A stretch of 64,000 nucleotides of DNA from Methylobacter sp. (GTDB lineage: Bacteria; Pseudomonadota; Gammaproteobacteria; Methylococcales; Methylomonadaceae), in the NCBI GenBank assembly GCA_030684815.1, contig JAUXXQ010000024.1, forward strand, positions 26,749 to 90,748. The letters run 5' to 3'. Under the pieces are notes generated by a model. That model ran no database searches and was not told where the DNA came from. It saw only the letters and a list, made by a program, of their open reading frames with translations. The number at the start of each line of letters is the position of its first letter. Position 1 is the first letter of the stretch. The translations under genes were made by a program, and so were the position numbers. Positions 34,772 to 43,710 of this stretch are shown piece after piece.

Positions 34772-35722
34772 ATGGAAAATCCGACGCGAATCTACGAGCT
34801 GTTGCTGGATTATGCCGCCAGCGACACCACGGTCACCGAGTTAAACATCGGCCTAGTGTGGACGGTTTGTAAGGCGCAATACACCGGCCTGGCGATGAGT
34901 CCCGGCATTCCAACGCGTACCCTGTCGTGGCCGGGCACCTTGGCCGGTAAGACCTTGGCGGAATTGGCCGGATGGATTACCGACTGGGAACCTTACAAAG
35001 CCACGGTGGCGATGGCGGCGATCAATTGCAGCTTGAACCGCTATGAACTCCCGGCCGGTATCACTCTGTTGCCGACTCCCGGTAACGCCAATCTGGCGGT
35101 TTTCGAACATTTTTTGCCCCGGCTGCAAGGCAAGAAAGTCGTCGTCATCGGCCATTATCCGGGCATTGAACGCTATGCCGAACAGATCAACCTCAGCATC
35201 ATCGAACGCCAGCCCGGCGCTTCCGATTACCCCGATCCCGCCTGCGAATTTTTAGTGCCCGACGCCGACTGGGTGTTTTTAACGGCCAGTTCCATCACCA
35301 ACAAAACCTTCCCGCGCCTGGCCGAACTGGCCCAACACGCCACAACAGTATTGATGGGGCCGACCGTGCCCTGGCTGCCCGAACTGCACACCTTCGGCAT
35401 TGATTATCTGGCGGGTATTGAAATCATCGACCCGGTAAAACTGTCACAAACAGCGGCGGAAGGCGGCGGTGTGCGCATTTTTGACGAGGCGGTGCGTTAC
35501 CGTATTGTTGACCTGACACCCGACAACAGCATGGCGTGGTTGAAGGATCAAATCGCCCAAGATTATGAACACAGGCAACGGCTAAACCGGACTATGGAGC
35601 AGTGGTACAATTCCGGGCAAAAAGGCCGCTTCCCTGAGTTTAACCGGCTCAATCAGGTAACGGCCAAGCTTTCGCGCATGGACAGCAGCTATAAGCGGCT
35701 GTGGGATGTGCATTCGGCATGA
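34772..35722 (+). CDS. DUF364/DUF4213 protein (putative metal-chelation fold)
   Basis: A 316-residue protein. The N-terminal part (about 1-110; IGLVWTVCKAQYTGLAMSP, ATVAMAAINCSLN) fits the DUF4213 enolase-N-like domain. The C-terminal part (about 115-250; GKKVVVIGHYPGIER, ADWVFLTASSITNKTFPRLAELA, VLMGPTVPW) fits the Rossmann-like DUF364 'heavy-metal chelation' domain. A C-terminal helical tail follows. Some relatives sit with molybdenum or nif genes. A role in metal or cofactor supply is plausible but unproven. It is the last gene of the nif block. Confidence 0.8.
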   Translation: MENPTRIYELLLDYAASDTTVTELNIGLVWTVCKAQYTGLAMSPGIPTRTLSWPGTLAGKTLAELAGWITDWEPYKATVAMAAINCSLNRYELPAGITLLPTPGNANLAVFEHFLPRLQGKKVVVIGHYPGIERYAEQINLSIIERQPGASDYPDPACEFLVPDADWVFLTASSITNKTFPRLAELAQHATTVLMGPTVPWLPELHTFGIDYLAGIEIIDPVKLSQTAAEGGGVRIFDEAVRYRIVDLTPDNSMAWLKDQIAQDYEHRQRLNRTMEQWYNSGQKGRFPEFNRLNQVTAKLSRMDSSYKRLWDVHSA

Positions 35723-35806
35723 GCAACGCATTTAATCAAAGTATCCGCTGATAGGCGTTCGCTTTTGGCTTTTGAAGGGAAACTTTGTTGTATTTATTAT
35801 ATGAAT

Positions 35807-37417
35807 TCAAGAGGGCTTGGCAGGGTTGTAATTGCGAAAATCAATGTCCGGGAAAATATTGTCCATAATCTCCAGCGCGGTTAAATAACGCTCGTTGATC
35901 CTGTTTTTGCGGATGCTGTCGTGCAGGTAATTAAAGCGCGCTAGGTGGTCGGTGATGCGCTTGTTGGCATAGTCGATGGTGGTGCCCGATTTCATGATGA
36001 ACGGCCAATCGGACGCCTGTGCCAGTAAAATAGACCGTGCCGCTTGGTTTAATGTCCGGGTCTGTAACGGTGTCAAGGTTAAGCCTTGGACATCGCGCGC
36101 CAATTTTTCCATGTCGGTTTCGGCTTTGTGCAGCAAAGGATAAATCCAGTCGTTGCTGTCATTGATCCAGTAACTTGAATAACCCTGGTCGCCCCAGGTT
36201 GAAGCGGCTGGCGTGGCCGTCTGTGGCGCCGGTTGCCCCGTTAAATAGTCGCGGCAACTGACCAGCTGTAGGCCATTGCTGTTTTCGCTGGCCAATCTGA
36301 GCACCGATTCCAGCCAGTAAGTGCCTTCAAACCACCAATGGCCGAACAGCTCGGCATCGTAAGGCGCGACAATGAGCGGCGGCCTGTCCATAGCTGCCGC
36401 CAACGGGTGTATTTGCTGTTGGCGTTTGTTGATAAAATCCTGGGCATGTTGGTAGGCTTTTGCCTTGGCGCGCTTTGGGTTATAAATGTCTTTGGGCTGG
36501 TCGCCGCCAGTGACACGATGATATTTGATGCCGGTATTGATGCGGGTTTCGCCGTCGAGGATATAGGGCGCGATATACGCCAAATCCAGCTCAAAACCAA
36601 TGTCGCGGTAATATTCGCGGTAATCGAAATCGCCCGGATAGCCTTCTTTTGAGCTCCAAACCTGCCGCGACGATTCGGGGTCACGGGCAAAAGCGGTAAC
36701 ACCGTTGGCGCAAGCCAGCGGTGCATAAACGCCATCACGGGGCGATGGGCTGGCGTCCAAAATGCCGTGGCTGTCGACAAAAAAATAGCCGATGCCGGCA
36801 TCGGCCAATGCGTTTTCCAGCCCCGGATAATAGCCGCATTCCGGCAGCCAAAAGCCGTTCGGCGCAACACCGAAATGGGCTTTAAAAGTGGCGACACCGG
36901 TATTAATCTGATTACGCACCGCGGTTTCGCTGACATTGAGCAGCGGCAAAAAGCCATGGGTTGCGGCGGTGGTTATCAATTCCAGCTTGCCGGTGGCCTG
37001 ATGTTGCTTAAACGCGGCGAGTAAATCGCCACGGTAACGCTGCTGATAAGTATTTAGCGTGTGCAGAAAAAAGCGGCGATATAAGCGCGCCAATTTCCGG
37101 TATTCCGGCTGTTTGCGGGTTCTGACAATTTCCTTTTCCGCCAGTTCCAGACGGCTCTGCAAATAAGCCAAATAACGCGCTTGCAGCAAGCCGTCGTGTA
37201 ACATGGCTATTAATGTTGGCGATAATGACAGTGTCAGCCGGTAATCTATGTTGTCATGCTCCAGCCGCTCGAGCACGCCCAGCAGCGGCAGGTAGCACTC
37301 GGTGATGGCTTCGAACAGCCAGTTTTCCTCAAAAAAACGCTCATGTTCAGGATGCCGCACATAGGGAAGGTGTGCGTGGAGAACAATGCTCAAAAAACCA
37401 AGTCCAGATTTCGTCAT
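35807..37417 (-). CDS. GH57 family glycoside hydrolase (putative 1,4-alpha-glucan branching enzyme)
   Basis: A 536-residue GH57 enzyme with C-terminal DUF1957 helices. Motifs are HAHLPYV at the N-terminus, GFWLPECGYYPGLE (Glu nucleophile region) and PYDAELFGHWWFEG (Asp acid/base region). These blocks resemble the GH57 branching enzymes of Thermus and Thermococcus. ATG at 37417 preferred over GTG at 37420. It is preceded by the DUF4912 gene, a common pairing. The likely role is glycogen or alpha-glucan branching. Confidence 0.87.
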   Translation of the reverse strand: MTKSGLGFLSIVLHAHLPYVRHPEHERFFEENWLFEAITECYLPLLGVLERLEHDNIDYRLTLSLSPTLIAMLHDGLLQARYLAYLQSRLELAEKEIVRTRKQPEYRKLARLYRRFFLHTLNTYQQRYRGDLLAAFKQHQATGKLELITTAATHGFLPLLNVSETAVRNQINTGVATFKAHFGVAPNGFWLPECGYYPGLENALADAGIGYFFVDSHGILDASPSPRDGVYAPLACANGVTAFARDPESSRQVWSSKEGYPGDFDYREYYRDIGFELDLAYIAPYILDGETRINTGIKYHRVTGGDQPKDIYNPKRAKAKAYQHAQDFINKRQQQIHPLAAAMDRPPLIVAPYDAELFGHWWFEGTYWLESVLRLASENSNGLQLVSCRDYLTGQPAPQTATPAASTWGDQGYSSYWINDSNDWIYPLLHKAETDMEKLARDVQGLTLTPLQTRTLNQAARSILLAQASDWPFIMKSGTTIDYANKRITDHLARFNYLHDSIRKNRINERYLTALEIMDNIFPDIDFRNYNPAKPS

Positions 37418-37428
37418 CACGTAGGGTT

Positions 37429-38034
37429 TTAGGCGCTTTGGCCTGAAGCATTTTTGTTTAGGCAGTAAGTCGAATTTTCAGTGGGCTGATGCGTTTTTAT
37501 CGGGCCACGCGGTGCGTGAATAATGTTTGAGCGGGCCAATACGATAAAGCTGTCGTCCAAGCCGGTTTGGCCGATTGCAGCAGCGTAAGCGCTTGTGTTG
37601 CATGGGTCGGGCAAGGATACTTGTTGTTGGGTTTTAGACTTGTCCAGGGGGACGTCAAACCATGACGGGGCTTGGCTGACCGCCATTTTTTCCTCAGCAT
37701 GTTGATAAACCCTTAAGGTCAACAGCGGCTGCGAGCCATTGCTGGCCTGCCCACGGTTTTGCTCAAGGTTCCAATACGCATAAATATGGCCGGGGTCGAC
37801 CGGCATGAGCATCAGTTCCGGAATATTGCCGGATATTTTCGGGGCAAAGTCACGGCCAATTTCTTCGCTGATGTCGAACAGCTCTTTAGGTGAAAATTTT
37901 ATTTTTTCAACATGTTCGGGAATCCTGCTTGAAAAGCAGGGCGTAAAATCCCGGCTGATTTCCTGGCTTATTTCAAGCATTTCTTTTGCCGATAAATTGA
38001 TTTTTGAAGTGTGCCCTGAATGTAAAAACGTCAT
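37429..38034 (-). CDS. DUF4912 protein with duplicated N-terminal motif
   Basis: A 201-residue protein. The core (about 75-170; ELMLMPVDPGHIYAYWNLEQN and LTLRVYQ) is DUF4912, a domain often fused or adjacent to GH57 enzymes. Residues 11-40 and 45-74 are two copies of the same ~30-residue unit (KINLSAKEMLEISQEISRDF and KIKFSPKELFDISEEIGRDF). It ends 11 bases before the GH57 ATG, so the two form an operon. Function is unknown; carbohydrate binding is a guess from context. Confidence 0.75.
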   Translation of the reverse strand: MTFLHSGHTSKINLSAKEMLEISQEISRDFTPCFSSRIPEHVEKIKFSPKELFDISEEIGRDFAPKISGNIPELMLMPVDPGHIYAYWNLEQNRGQASNGSQPLLTLRVYQHAEEKMAVSQAPSWFDVPLDKSKTQQQVSLPDPCNTSAYAAAIGQTGLDDSFIVLARSNIIHAPRGPIKTHQPTENSTYCLNKNASGQSA

Positions 38035-38330
38035 TACCAGCCTTAAATCTTACGATTACCGTATCCAAAATTCTTCCCTACACTGGCGTTAAAAAACAGA
38101 TGCCGCCCTTAATTTTTATGGCTTCTATTTAAGCATGACCCTGAAAAATTAAGCCTGTCAAAGTATACGTAGTAAACTCCGCAGGGTCTAGTGTCAAGAA
38201 TAATCCCGGCACAGCATTGCGCATGGCACGGAGTGCGTGGTTGATGCCAATCCCTCATCGGGCTGGCGATAGCGGATGGTTTGACGTGTTTTGATGGGGA
38301 GTCTTGAAATCGGCTCAGTGCAGGTTGTTC

Positions 38331-38365
38331 ATCACGGACACGAAGAAAAATTCCGTTTCCGTGAT
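38331..38365. repeat. Hairpin ATCACGGA/TCCGTGAT
   Basis: An eight-base outer stem with a weaker inner stem, in the 358-base gap between the DUF4912 gene and the small coiled-coil gene. I see no gene in the rest of that gap. Confidence 0.5.
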
Positions 38366-38392
38366 AATCGTTATTGATAGTGAAGTTGCGGT

Positions 38393-38659
38393 TTAATCGG
38401 CTAAGCGCTTGGAAACACGGCGATAAGCTTCTTTAAGTTCTTCGCCGACTATGTTGGCCTTGGCAATAAACTCTTCGGATGTTTCCACTGAATCATCGGC
38501 TATTTCGGCGGCTTTTATTTTTAAACGCTGCCATTGCTTTTCAGCGGCTTCAAATTCCTGTTTGGCTTCCATAGAAGCCAAATGCAGTTTTAGATTAATT
38601 TCGTCGCGCTCCACTTGCAATTTGGCCAGTAAGTTTTCAAAATCTTCTTTTATTGCCAT
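38393..38659 (-). CDS. Small coiled-coil protein (88 aa)
   Basis: An 88-residue, highly charged, all-helical protein (KEDFENLLAKLQVERDEINLKLHLASMEAKQEFEAAEKQWQRLKIKAAEI). The heptad pattern predicts a coiled-coil hairpin. It has no signal peptide or Cys. The ATG follows AAACGAGGTGTGTC, a good Shine-Dalgarno. Short helical proteins of this type are widespread and unassigned in proteobacteria. It stands alone on its strand. Confidence 0.65.
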   Translation of the reverse strand: MAIKEDFENLLAKLQVERDEINLKLHLASMEAKQEFEAAEKQWQRLKIKAAEIADDSVETSEEFIAKANIVGEELKEAYRRVSKRLAD

Positions 38660-38882
38660 GACACACCTCGTTTTATTGTTGGTTGTAAATCGTTTGCAAG
38701 CATAGAGGCATCAATCAACCCAAACAATACGTAAGAGCACCGACAGAGCCGCTAAAATGTGTTAGGTGACCGGCATTTCTGGTGTTTTTTTGCCGTTGAT
38801 TTAATAAAATTGTAAACATTAGCTGGTATAGTAACGCGGCTGTACTTGCGTCCTGCGCTTAGCCCCCATTGATAAAAAACTT

Positions 38883-39395
38883 ATGACTCACGAACTTTTA
38901 TTGTTGCGCCATGCCAAATCGGATTGGTCGGTTGATATGGATGATTTTTCCCGTCCCTTAAAAAAACGCGGGCGGCGTGCGGCCAAGCAGATGGGGCGTT
39001 GGCTGGTTAAACAACAGCTGATACCCGATATTATCCTCAGTTCTCCGGCAACGCGGGCGCTGGCAACGGCACAACGGGTTTGTAAACAGTTGGGTATGGA
39101 CGAGTCGGCCATCATCTGCGATCCGCGCATTTATGAAGCCGATGCCCAGACGCTGCTTGCACTGCTAAAAGTACGCCGCGATGAACGGCGGGTGCTGCTG
39201 GTCGGGCATAACCCCGGTTTGGAAGACTTATTATTGAAATTAACGCCCAATTCGATTCCGTTGGCGGCTAATGGAAAATACTTGCCTACGGCTGCGCTGG
39301 CCCATCTTGTTTTCGTAGGCGACTGGATAGGGCTGGCTGAAGGCAGCGCTAAGTTAGTCACTTTAATTCGCCCCGATAGCTTGCCGGAACACTAA
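38883..39395 (+). CDS. sixA: Phosphohistidine phosphatase SixA
   Basis: A 170-residue histidine phosphatase. The catalytic RHA motif is at residues 9-11 (LLLLRHAKSDW) and the second His is in VLLVGHNPGLEDLL near 113, as in SixA. It removes phosphate from protein phosphohistidine. No cyclic partner kinase is adjacent. The corA gene follows 19 bases later on the same strand. Confidence 0.87.
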   Translation: MTHELLLLRHAKSDWSVDMDDFSRPLKKRGRRAAKQMGRWLVKQQLIPDIILSSPATRALATAQRVCKQLGMDESAIICDPRIYEADAQTLLALLKVRRDERRVLLVGHNPGLEDLLLKLTPNSIPLAANGKYLPTAALAHLVFVGDWIGLAEGSAKLVTLIRPDSLPEH

Positions 39396-39414
39396 AGAAA
39401 CGGAAAAAATATTC

Positions 39415-40371
39415 ATGTTAAGATTATTTAATATTGACAAGGTCGGCCGCCTTAAGGAGCAAACGCCGACTGAAGATCAACTCAAGCAGGCAGTCGCCAA
39501 AGCCGCTTGGATAGATGCCCATGACGCCAGCGACAGCGAGCGTGCGCAACTGCAGGCATTTTTGCGCACGGCATTGCCCGAATCGGACGATGTCGAGGAA
39601 ATTGAGTCTTCAGCGCGTTACTTTACCGATAACACTGGCGTTCATGTACGTTCATTGTTTCTAGCCCAAAGCGAGGGGCGGCACAGTACCGCGACGGTTG
39701 CTTTTATTTTGCAAAACGACCGGCTTATTACCCTGCGCGACGGCGCTTTGGCTGATTTTCGTTTGTTACGGATGCGCGCCCGGCGTGGTCAGGTTGAGGC
39801 GCATTCGCCACAAGAATTGTTGATATTGATGTTTGAGCAAAAAGTGGAAAACCTTGCCGATGCGTTAGAAGATATCCACCGCAAACTGGAAGAAGTCAGT
39901 TATATGGTATTGGAGGAAATCGATTCCGACCTGGAAAACGCCATTGACCAATTGGCTAAATTGGAAGACAGCAATGGCAAGATTCGGCTGTGCCTAATGG
40001 ATACGCAACGCTCCATATCCTTCCTGCAACGGCATCTGCGTGCCCACCCCGAGCTGCAGGAAACGGCCCGGCAAATTATGCGTGATGTGGATACTTTGAT
40101 GTCACACACGACTTTCCTGTTCGACAAAATCAATTTCTTGATGGACTCGACCCAAGGTTTTATCAACATTGAGCAAAACAAGATTATTAAGATTTTTTCC
40201 ATTGCCGCCGTGGTGTTTCTGCCCCCGACCTTAGTGGCCAGCATTTACGGCATGAATTTTCGTTATATGCCGGAACTCAGCTTAGAGCTGGGTTATCCCG
40301 GTGCGCTATTCTTAATGTTATTGGCGGGAGTTGCGCCGTATTGGATTTTTAAGCGGAAAGGCTGGTTGTAA
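39415..40371 (+). CDS. corA: Magnesium/cobalt transporter CorA
   Basis: A 318-residue CorA. The N-terminal cytoplasmic domain and long helix precede two membrane helices. The signature GMN is present in SIYGMNFRYMPEL, and the C-terminus GYPGALFLMLLAGVAPYWIFKRKGWL closely matches E. coli CorA. It carries Mg2+ uptake. The N-terminal EEIESSARYF block also fits CorA rather than ZntB. Confidence 0.93.
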   Translation: MLRLFNIDKVGRLKEQTPTEDQLKQAVAKAAWIDAHDASDSERAQLQAFLRTALPESDDVEEIESSARYFTDNTGVHVRSLFLAQSEGRHSTATVAFILQNDRLITLRDGALADFRLLRMRARRGQVEAHSPQELLILMFEQKVENLADALEDIHRKLEEVSYMVLEEIDSDLENAIDQLAKLEDSNGKIRLCLMDTQRSISFLQRHLRAHPELQETARQIMRDVDTLMSHTTFLFDKINFLMDSTQGFINIEQNKIIKIFSIAAVVFLPPTLVASIYGMNFRYMPELSLELGYPGALFLMLLAGVAPYWIFKRKGWL

Positions 40372-40424
40372 GCGATTGCTTACTTGCAAGGCAGTGAAAA
40401 AATAGTTGCAGGCTTGTTGTCGGT

Positions 40425-40464
40425 CACGAAGGGCACGAGGTATAAAACTTCGTGCCCTTCGTGG
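40425..40464. repeat. Family D-like hairpin after corA
   Basis: CACGAAGGGCACGA and its complement form a strong stem around TATAAAA-type loop sequence. A T-run follows near 40470 on the plus strand, so it may terminate corA. Confidence 0.7.
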
Positions 40465-40504
40465 CGATAATCTTTTTTCCGGTGTAACTGTTCAGCCGAA
40501 AAAG

Positions 40505-40612
40505 AAATGGAACCCGGACATCACAGATCAGACGGATTTACACGGATTTTTTTAAAATAAACCATGCTTTTTAATCAGTAATTATCCGTTTTATCAGCGC
40601 CATCCATCGACT
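40505..40612. repeat. Family B inverted repeat, degenerate
   Basis: Related to the nifK-nifT and fdxB elements (AGACGGATTTACACGGATTT and ATTATCCG), but the right arm is poorly preserved. Confidence 0.5.
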
Positions 40613-40714
40613 GCAGGGATGCAGGAGGTAGAGCCAATGCAGGAGCAATTGCCGAGTTCCATTTAGTCATTTTTAACAACCACTGAGGCGTTACTTTCCG
40701 GTTATTAAATCGCC

Positions 40715-41614
40715 TTAACAACATTTTTCTTTTTGATATAACCGTAAAACCCGCGCCACATACTGCTGGGTTTCAGGGTAGGGCGGTACGCCGTGATGAC
40801 GGTCTACTGCGCCTTCACCGGCATTATAGCCGGCCGCCGCCAAGGCAACATCACCGTGGTAACGGTTGAGTAACCACTGCAAATATTTCAAACCGGCTTT
40901 AATGTTTTGCGAAGCATCAAAGGCATCCTTCACGTTAAATCGCTCTGCCGTTGCCGGAATGATTTGCATCAGTCCCATCGCATTTTTAGGTGAAAGGGCG
41001 TTCGTATTAAAGTTGGATTCGACACTGACAATAGACAAGGCAAGGTGCGGGTCGATTTGATACCAGGGTGACATGGTTTTAACCATGTCGACAATCCAGG
41101 CTTTGCTTTTCGGCAGTTGATTCACTCGGGTTTCAATGTCAATACCTAAGCCCGAAGCCGAAACCGAACTGTAGCGAATCGATTTTTCCGGCTGATTTTT
41201 GGCTGAATTGATACAGCCCGGCAATGTTGAAGACTCGAATCGAATCGATTCCAGCATATTCTGGGCTTCGTAATGCCCCTGCTGCCCGGCCATCGAAAAC
41301 AGTGCGGCGGCATAAGCCCGCTGTACCGGAACACCGGCGCCAAACGCATACAACATGCCGAGTTGGTACTGCGCCTCTATGCTGCCTAAGCGTGCGGCGT
41401 CACAATAGCGCACCGCAGCTTTCCATAGGTCATGGGAGCCGTAAGCGTCACGAGCCAATTTAGCTGCCTCCTTCAGCAGCTTTTGGGTGGCTGGCGGTTC
41501 GAATTCCAGTTTTAATGTAAGCTCCTCCTCGGTCATGGCAACGCCTGGCGATATATTGAGCAAAATAAGCGCAGCAACTAAAAACCAACGGAAATGGTGA
41601 AATAATCTGGTCAT
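40715..41614 (-). CDS. Lytic transglycosylase with SEL1 repeats
   Basis: A 299-residue exported protein. A signal peptide (LFHHFRWFLVAALILLNISPGVA) is followed by SEL1-type repeats (AARLGSIEAQYQLGMLYAFGAGV) and a C-terminal SLT domain. The catalytic Glu is in ALSIVSVESNFNTNAL, with SPKNAMGLMQIIPATAERF and AAAGYNAGEGAV following. It cuts peptidoglycan glycan strands. I chose the ATG at 41614 over 41629 because AGGG lies at the right distance only for the former. It is downstream of the type I secretion genes on the same strand. Confidence 0.88.
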   Translation of the reverse strand: MTRLFHHFRWFLVAALILLNISPGVAMTEEELTLKLEFEPPATQKLLKEAAKLARDAYGSHDLWKAAVRYCDAARLGSIEAQYQLGMLYAFGAGVPVQRAYAAALFSMAGQQGHYEAQNMLESIRFESSTLPGCINSAKNQPEKSIRYSSVSASGLGIDIETRVNQLPKSKAWIVDMVKTMSPWYQIDPHLALSIVSVESNFNTNALSPKNAMGLMQIIPATAERFNVKDAFDASQNIKAGLKYLQWLLNRYHGDVALAAAGYNAGEGAVDRHHGVPPYPETQQYVARVLRLYQKEKCC

Positions 41615-41660
41615 TTTAAACACCCTCATTTCATAAATTAAATAACAGGTTATTGGATTC

Positions 41661-42332
41661 CTAGCTTTCAGTTTCAGCTAAGGCCTTTGTTGTTTTTTTG
41701 TTATTCAGTAGTTCCTCGCTTTCTTTGAGCAAAATAGCCAGGTGCAATCGGTCAGGGACATGGAGTTTTTTAAAGATGGAGGTCAAATGTGCTTTGACAG
41801 TCCTTTCCGATATAAACAACTCCGATGCAATGACTTTGTTGCTGATGCCCCGTAAAATTAAGCGCACCACATCGCGTTCGCGGACAGACAAAGTATCTAA
41901 ACCTGCTGGCGCCGGTTTTGGCGGCGGCGCAACGGGTGCTCGGGTTATTTTTACCAAGGTGCCGATCACTTGGGGCACCAAATGGCGTTGCACCCAAATA
42001 TCGCCCTGCAAAATACTTTCGACGGCTTTTAAGATGACGCTATTGCTGGTCGAGCATTCGCAGTAACCGGCTGCGCCTGCCACGACCACTTTAACTTGCA
42101 GCTCCTCCGGCCAGTTATCGCCAATGATCAACAATTTACCGGGGTGATGTTTGATGGCGCTGATCTGCAGTTTGCCTTGGTCGATAAAGCTGGCATCCAA
42201 CACCGTGAGTGGGTAGGCCTGATCAGGGAGGGGGAAGTCAGGCAGGATTGCGACCGTATAATCAAGTGCCAATACCTGCCGCCATTTTTCCAGCGCATCG
42301 GTGTGTGGCGAAATTAAAAGGACGGTATTCAT
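41661..42332 (-). CDS. LuxR-type response regulator
   Basis: A 223-residue two-domain regulator. A degenerate receiver domain (1-115, with Asp46 in LTVLDASF) is joined by a Pro-rich linker (APVAPPPKPAPAG) to a LuxR/GerE helix-turn-helix (LSVRERDVVRLILRGISNKVIASELFISERTVKAHLTSIFKKL). The receiver lacks the usual acidic pair near its N-terminus, so phosphorylation is doubtful. Fifteen bases separate it from the HlyD-like gene, implying an operon. It may regulate secretion or biofilm genes. Confidence 0.83.
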   Translation of the reverse strand: MNTVLLISPHTDALEKWRQVLALDYTVAILPDFPLPDQAYPLTVLDASFIDQGKLQISAIKHHPGKLLIIGDNWPEELQVKVVVAGAAGYCECSTSNSVILKAVESILQGDIWVQRHLVPQVIGTLVKITRAPVAPPPKPAPAGLDTLSVRERDVVRLILRGISNKVIASELFISERTVKAHLTSIFKKLHVPDRLHLAILLKESEELLNNKKTTKALAETES

Positions 42333-42347
42333 CGTATTAGATAAAGT

Positions 42348-43703
42348 TTAGCGTTCACGCATGGCTGTTGATTTAGCCCGCAGAATCGGCTTGAGCAAAT
42401 AGTCCATGACGCTTTTTTTGCCGGTCAGAATGTCGACATCGGCGGTCATGCCCGGAATAATGTCAAATCGTTCGCCATTTTTTTCGAAGTAGGTCTGGGT
42501 TGTCCTCAAGCGAATCAAATAGTAATTTTTGCCGTCTTCCATGTTAGTGATAGTGTCGGCACTGATATGCTCCAATGTGGCATCAAGGCCGCCGTAAATC
42601 GCAAAGTCATAAGCGGTCAGTTTAACTACGGCTTTTTGGTTGGGGCGCAAAAAAGCAATGTCGGCGGGTTTTATTTCAGCTTGTATTAATAGTTGGTCTT
42701 CAAACGGGACGACTTCAATTAAATCCATGCCCGGCTGAATGACGCCGCCGATGGTATTGACTTTGATTTGTTTAACCGTGCCCTTAACCGGCGAACGCAC
42801 CAGCGTTCGCGTCACTTTATCCTGGGTCGCCCGCATTGACTCGGTAATACGGTCGGCTTCTGCTTTGGCGGTATTGAGTTCGGCAATGACAGCGGTTCTG
42901 AACTGGGATTGATGCTCGTTGATGCGGTTTTTCGCTTCGGACAGGGTAGCCTGCAGGCGAGGCGTCGATAGCTTGGCGGCGTTTAATTCGCCTTGTAAAT
43001 CGTTGGCGGCCCGTTGTAGGCGTAACAGCTCAACCTGCGACATGGCGCCGAAGCCGACTAAAGGTTCGGACAATTCAATTTCTTTTGCCAGCATTGCATA
43101 ACTTTCGGCCAGGCGTTTTTTCTTCGACTCCGTTTCAATGAGTTCCTGTTCGCGTTGCTTGATTTGTTGGCGTATGGTTTCCAGAACTGAGTTGTATTCC
43201 TCTTTTTTCGAGTCGTATAACCTGAGCGCTTGTTGCGCCAGTTGCGGGCTATCGCGTTTTATTTCTTCGGGTATTTGCAGTGCGGTGTTGTTGGCCAATG
43301 CACTTAAACGGGCAATATTGGCTAACAGCTCGTGGTATTTTAATTTCTCTTCGGAAAATGATGAAGAAAAGCGGATGTCGTCAAGGCGCATCAAGGTTTG
43401 GTCGCGCTCGACAATGTCGCCTTCGTGGACGAAAATTTCGGCCAGAATACCGCCTTCAAGGTTTTGGATGACTTGCAGGCGGCTGGACGGGATGATTTTT
43501 CCAGAGCCACGGGTGATTTCATCAAGCATGGCATAATTTGCCCAGGTGATGGCGATGAGTGTAAATAAGGCCACCAACCAGAGAATCAGATGGTTTTGTA
43601 TTGATGACCGATAGAGCACGTCGGCATTGACGTCGGTAATATAGCTGACATCTTCCGCCCGTTCTTTGGCGGTTGTTTTAAGGGTAGTTATTTTATTGAT
43701 CAT
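42348..43703 (-). CDS. Type I secretion membrane fusion protein (HlyD/LapC family)
   Basis: A 451-residue periplasmic adaptor. One N-terminal membrane helix (about 36-56) is followed by a biotinyl-lipoyl-like strand (LQVIQNLEGGILAEIFVHEGDIVERDQTLMRLDD), a long coiled-coil hairpin (about 120-290), and the HlyD signature in VRSPVKGTVKQIKVNTIGGVIQPGMDLIEVVP. It bridges the ABC transporter encoded seven bases upstream to an outer-membrane TolC-type channel not present here. The layout is that of LapC. Confidence 0.92.
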   Translation of the reverse strand: MINKITTLKTTAKERAEDVSYITDVNADVLYRSSIQNHLILWLVALFTLIAITWANYAMLDEITRGSGKIIPSSRLQVIQNLEGGILAEIFVHEGDIVERDQTLMRLDDIRFSSSFSEEKLKYHELLANIARLSALANNTALQIPEEIKRDSPQLAQQALRLYDSKKEEYNSVLETIRQQIKQREQELIETESKKKRLAESYAMLAKEIELSEPLVGFGAMSQVELLRLQRAANDLQGELNAAKLSTPRLQATLSEAKNRINEHQSQFRTAVIAELNTAKAEADRITESMRATQDKVTRTLVRSPVKGTVKQIKVNTIGGVIQPGMDLIEVVPFEDQLLIQAEIKPADIAFLRPNQKAVVKLTAYDFAIYGGLDATLEHISADTITNMEDGKNYYLIRLRTTQTYFEKNGERFDIIPGMTADVDILTGKKSVMDYLLKPILRAKSTAMRER

Positions 43704-43710
43704 GACTTGC

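Noticed and set aside
39415..40371. Zinc transporter ZntB
   Set aside because: The fold is shared, but the GMN context and C-terminal sequence closely follow CorA.
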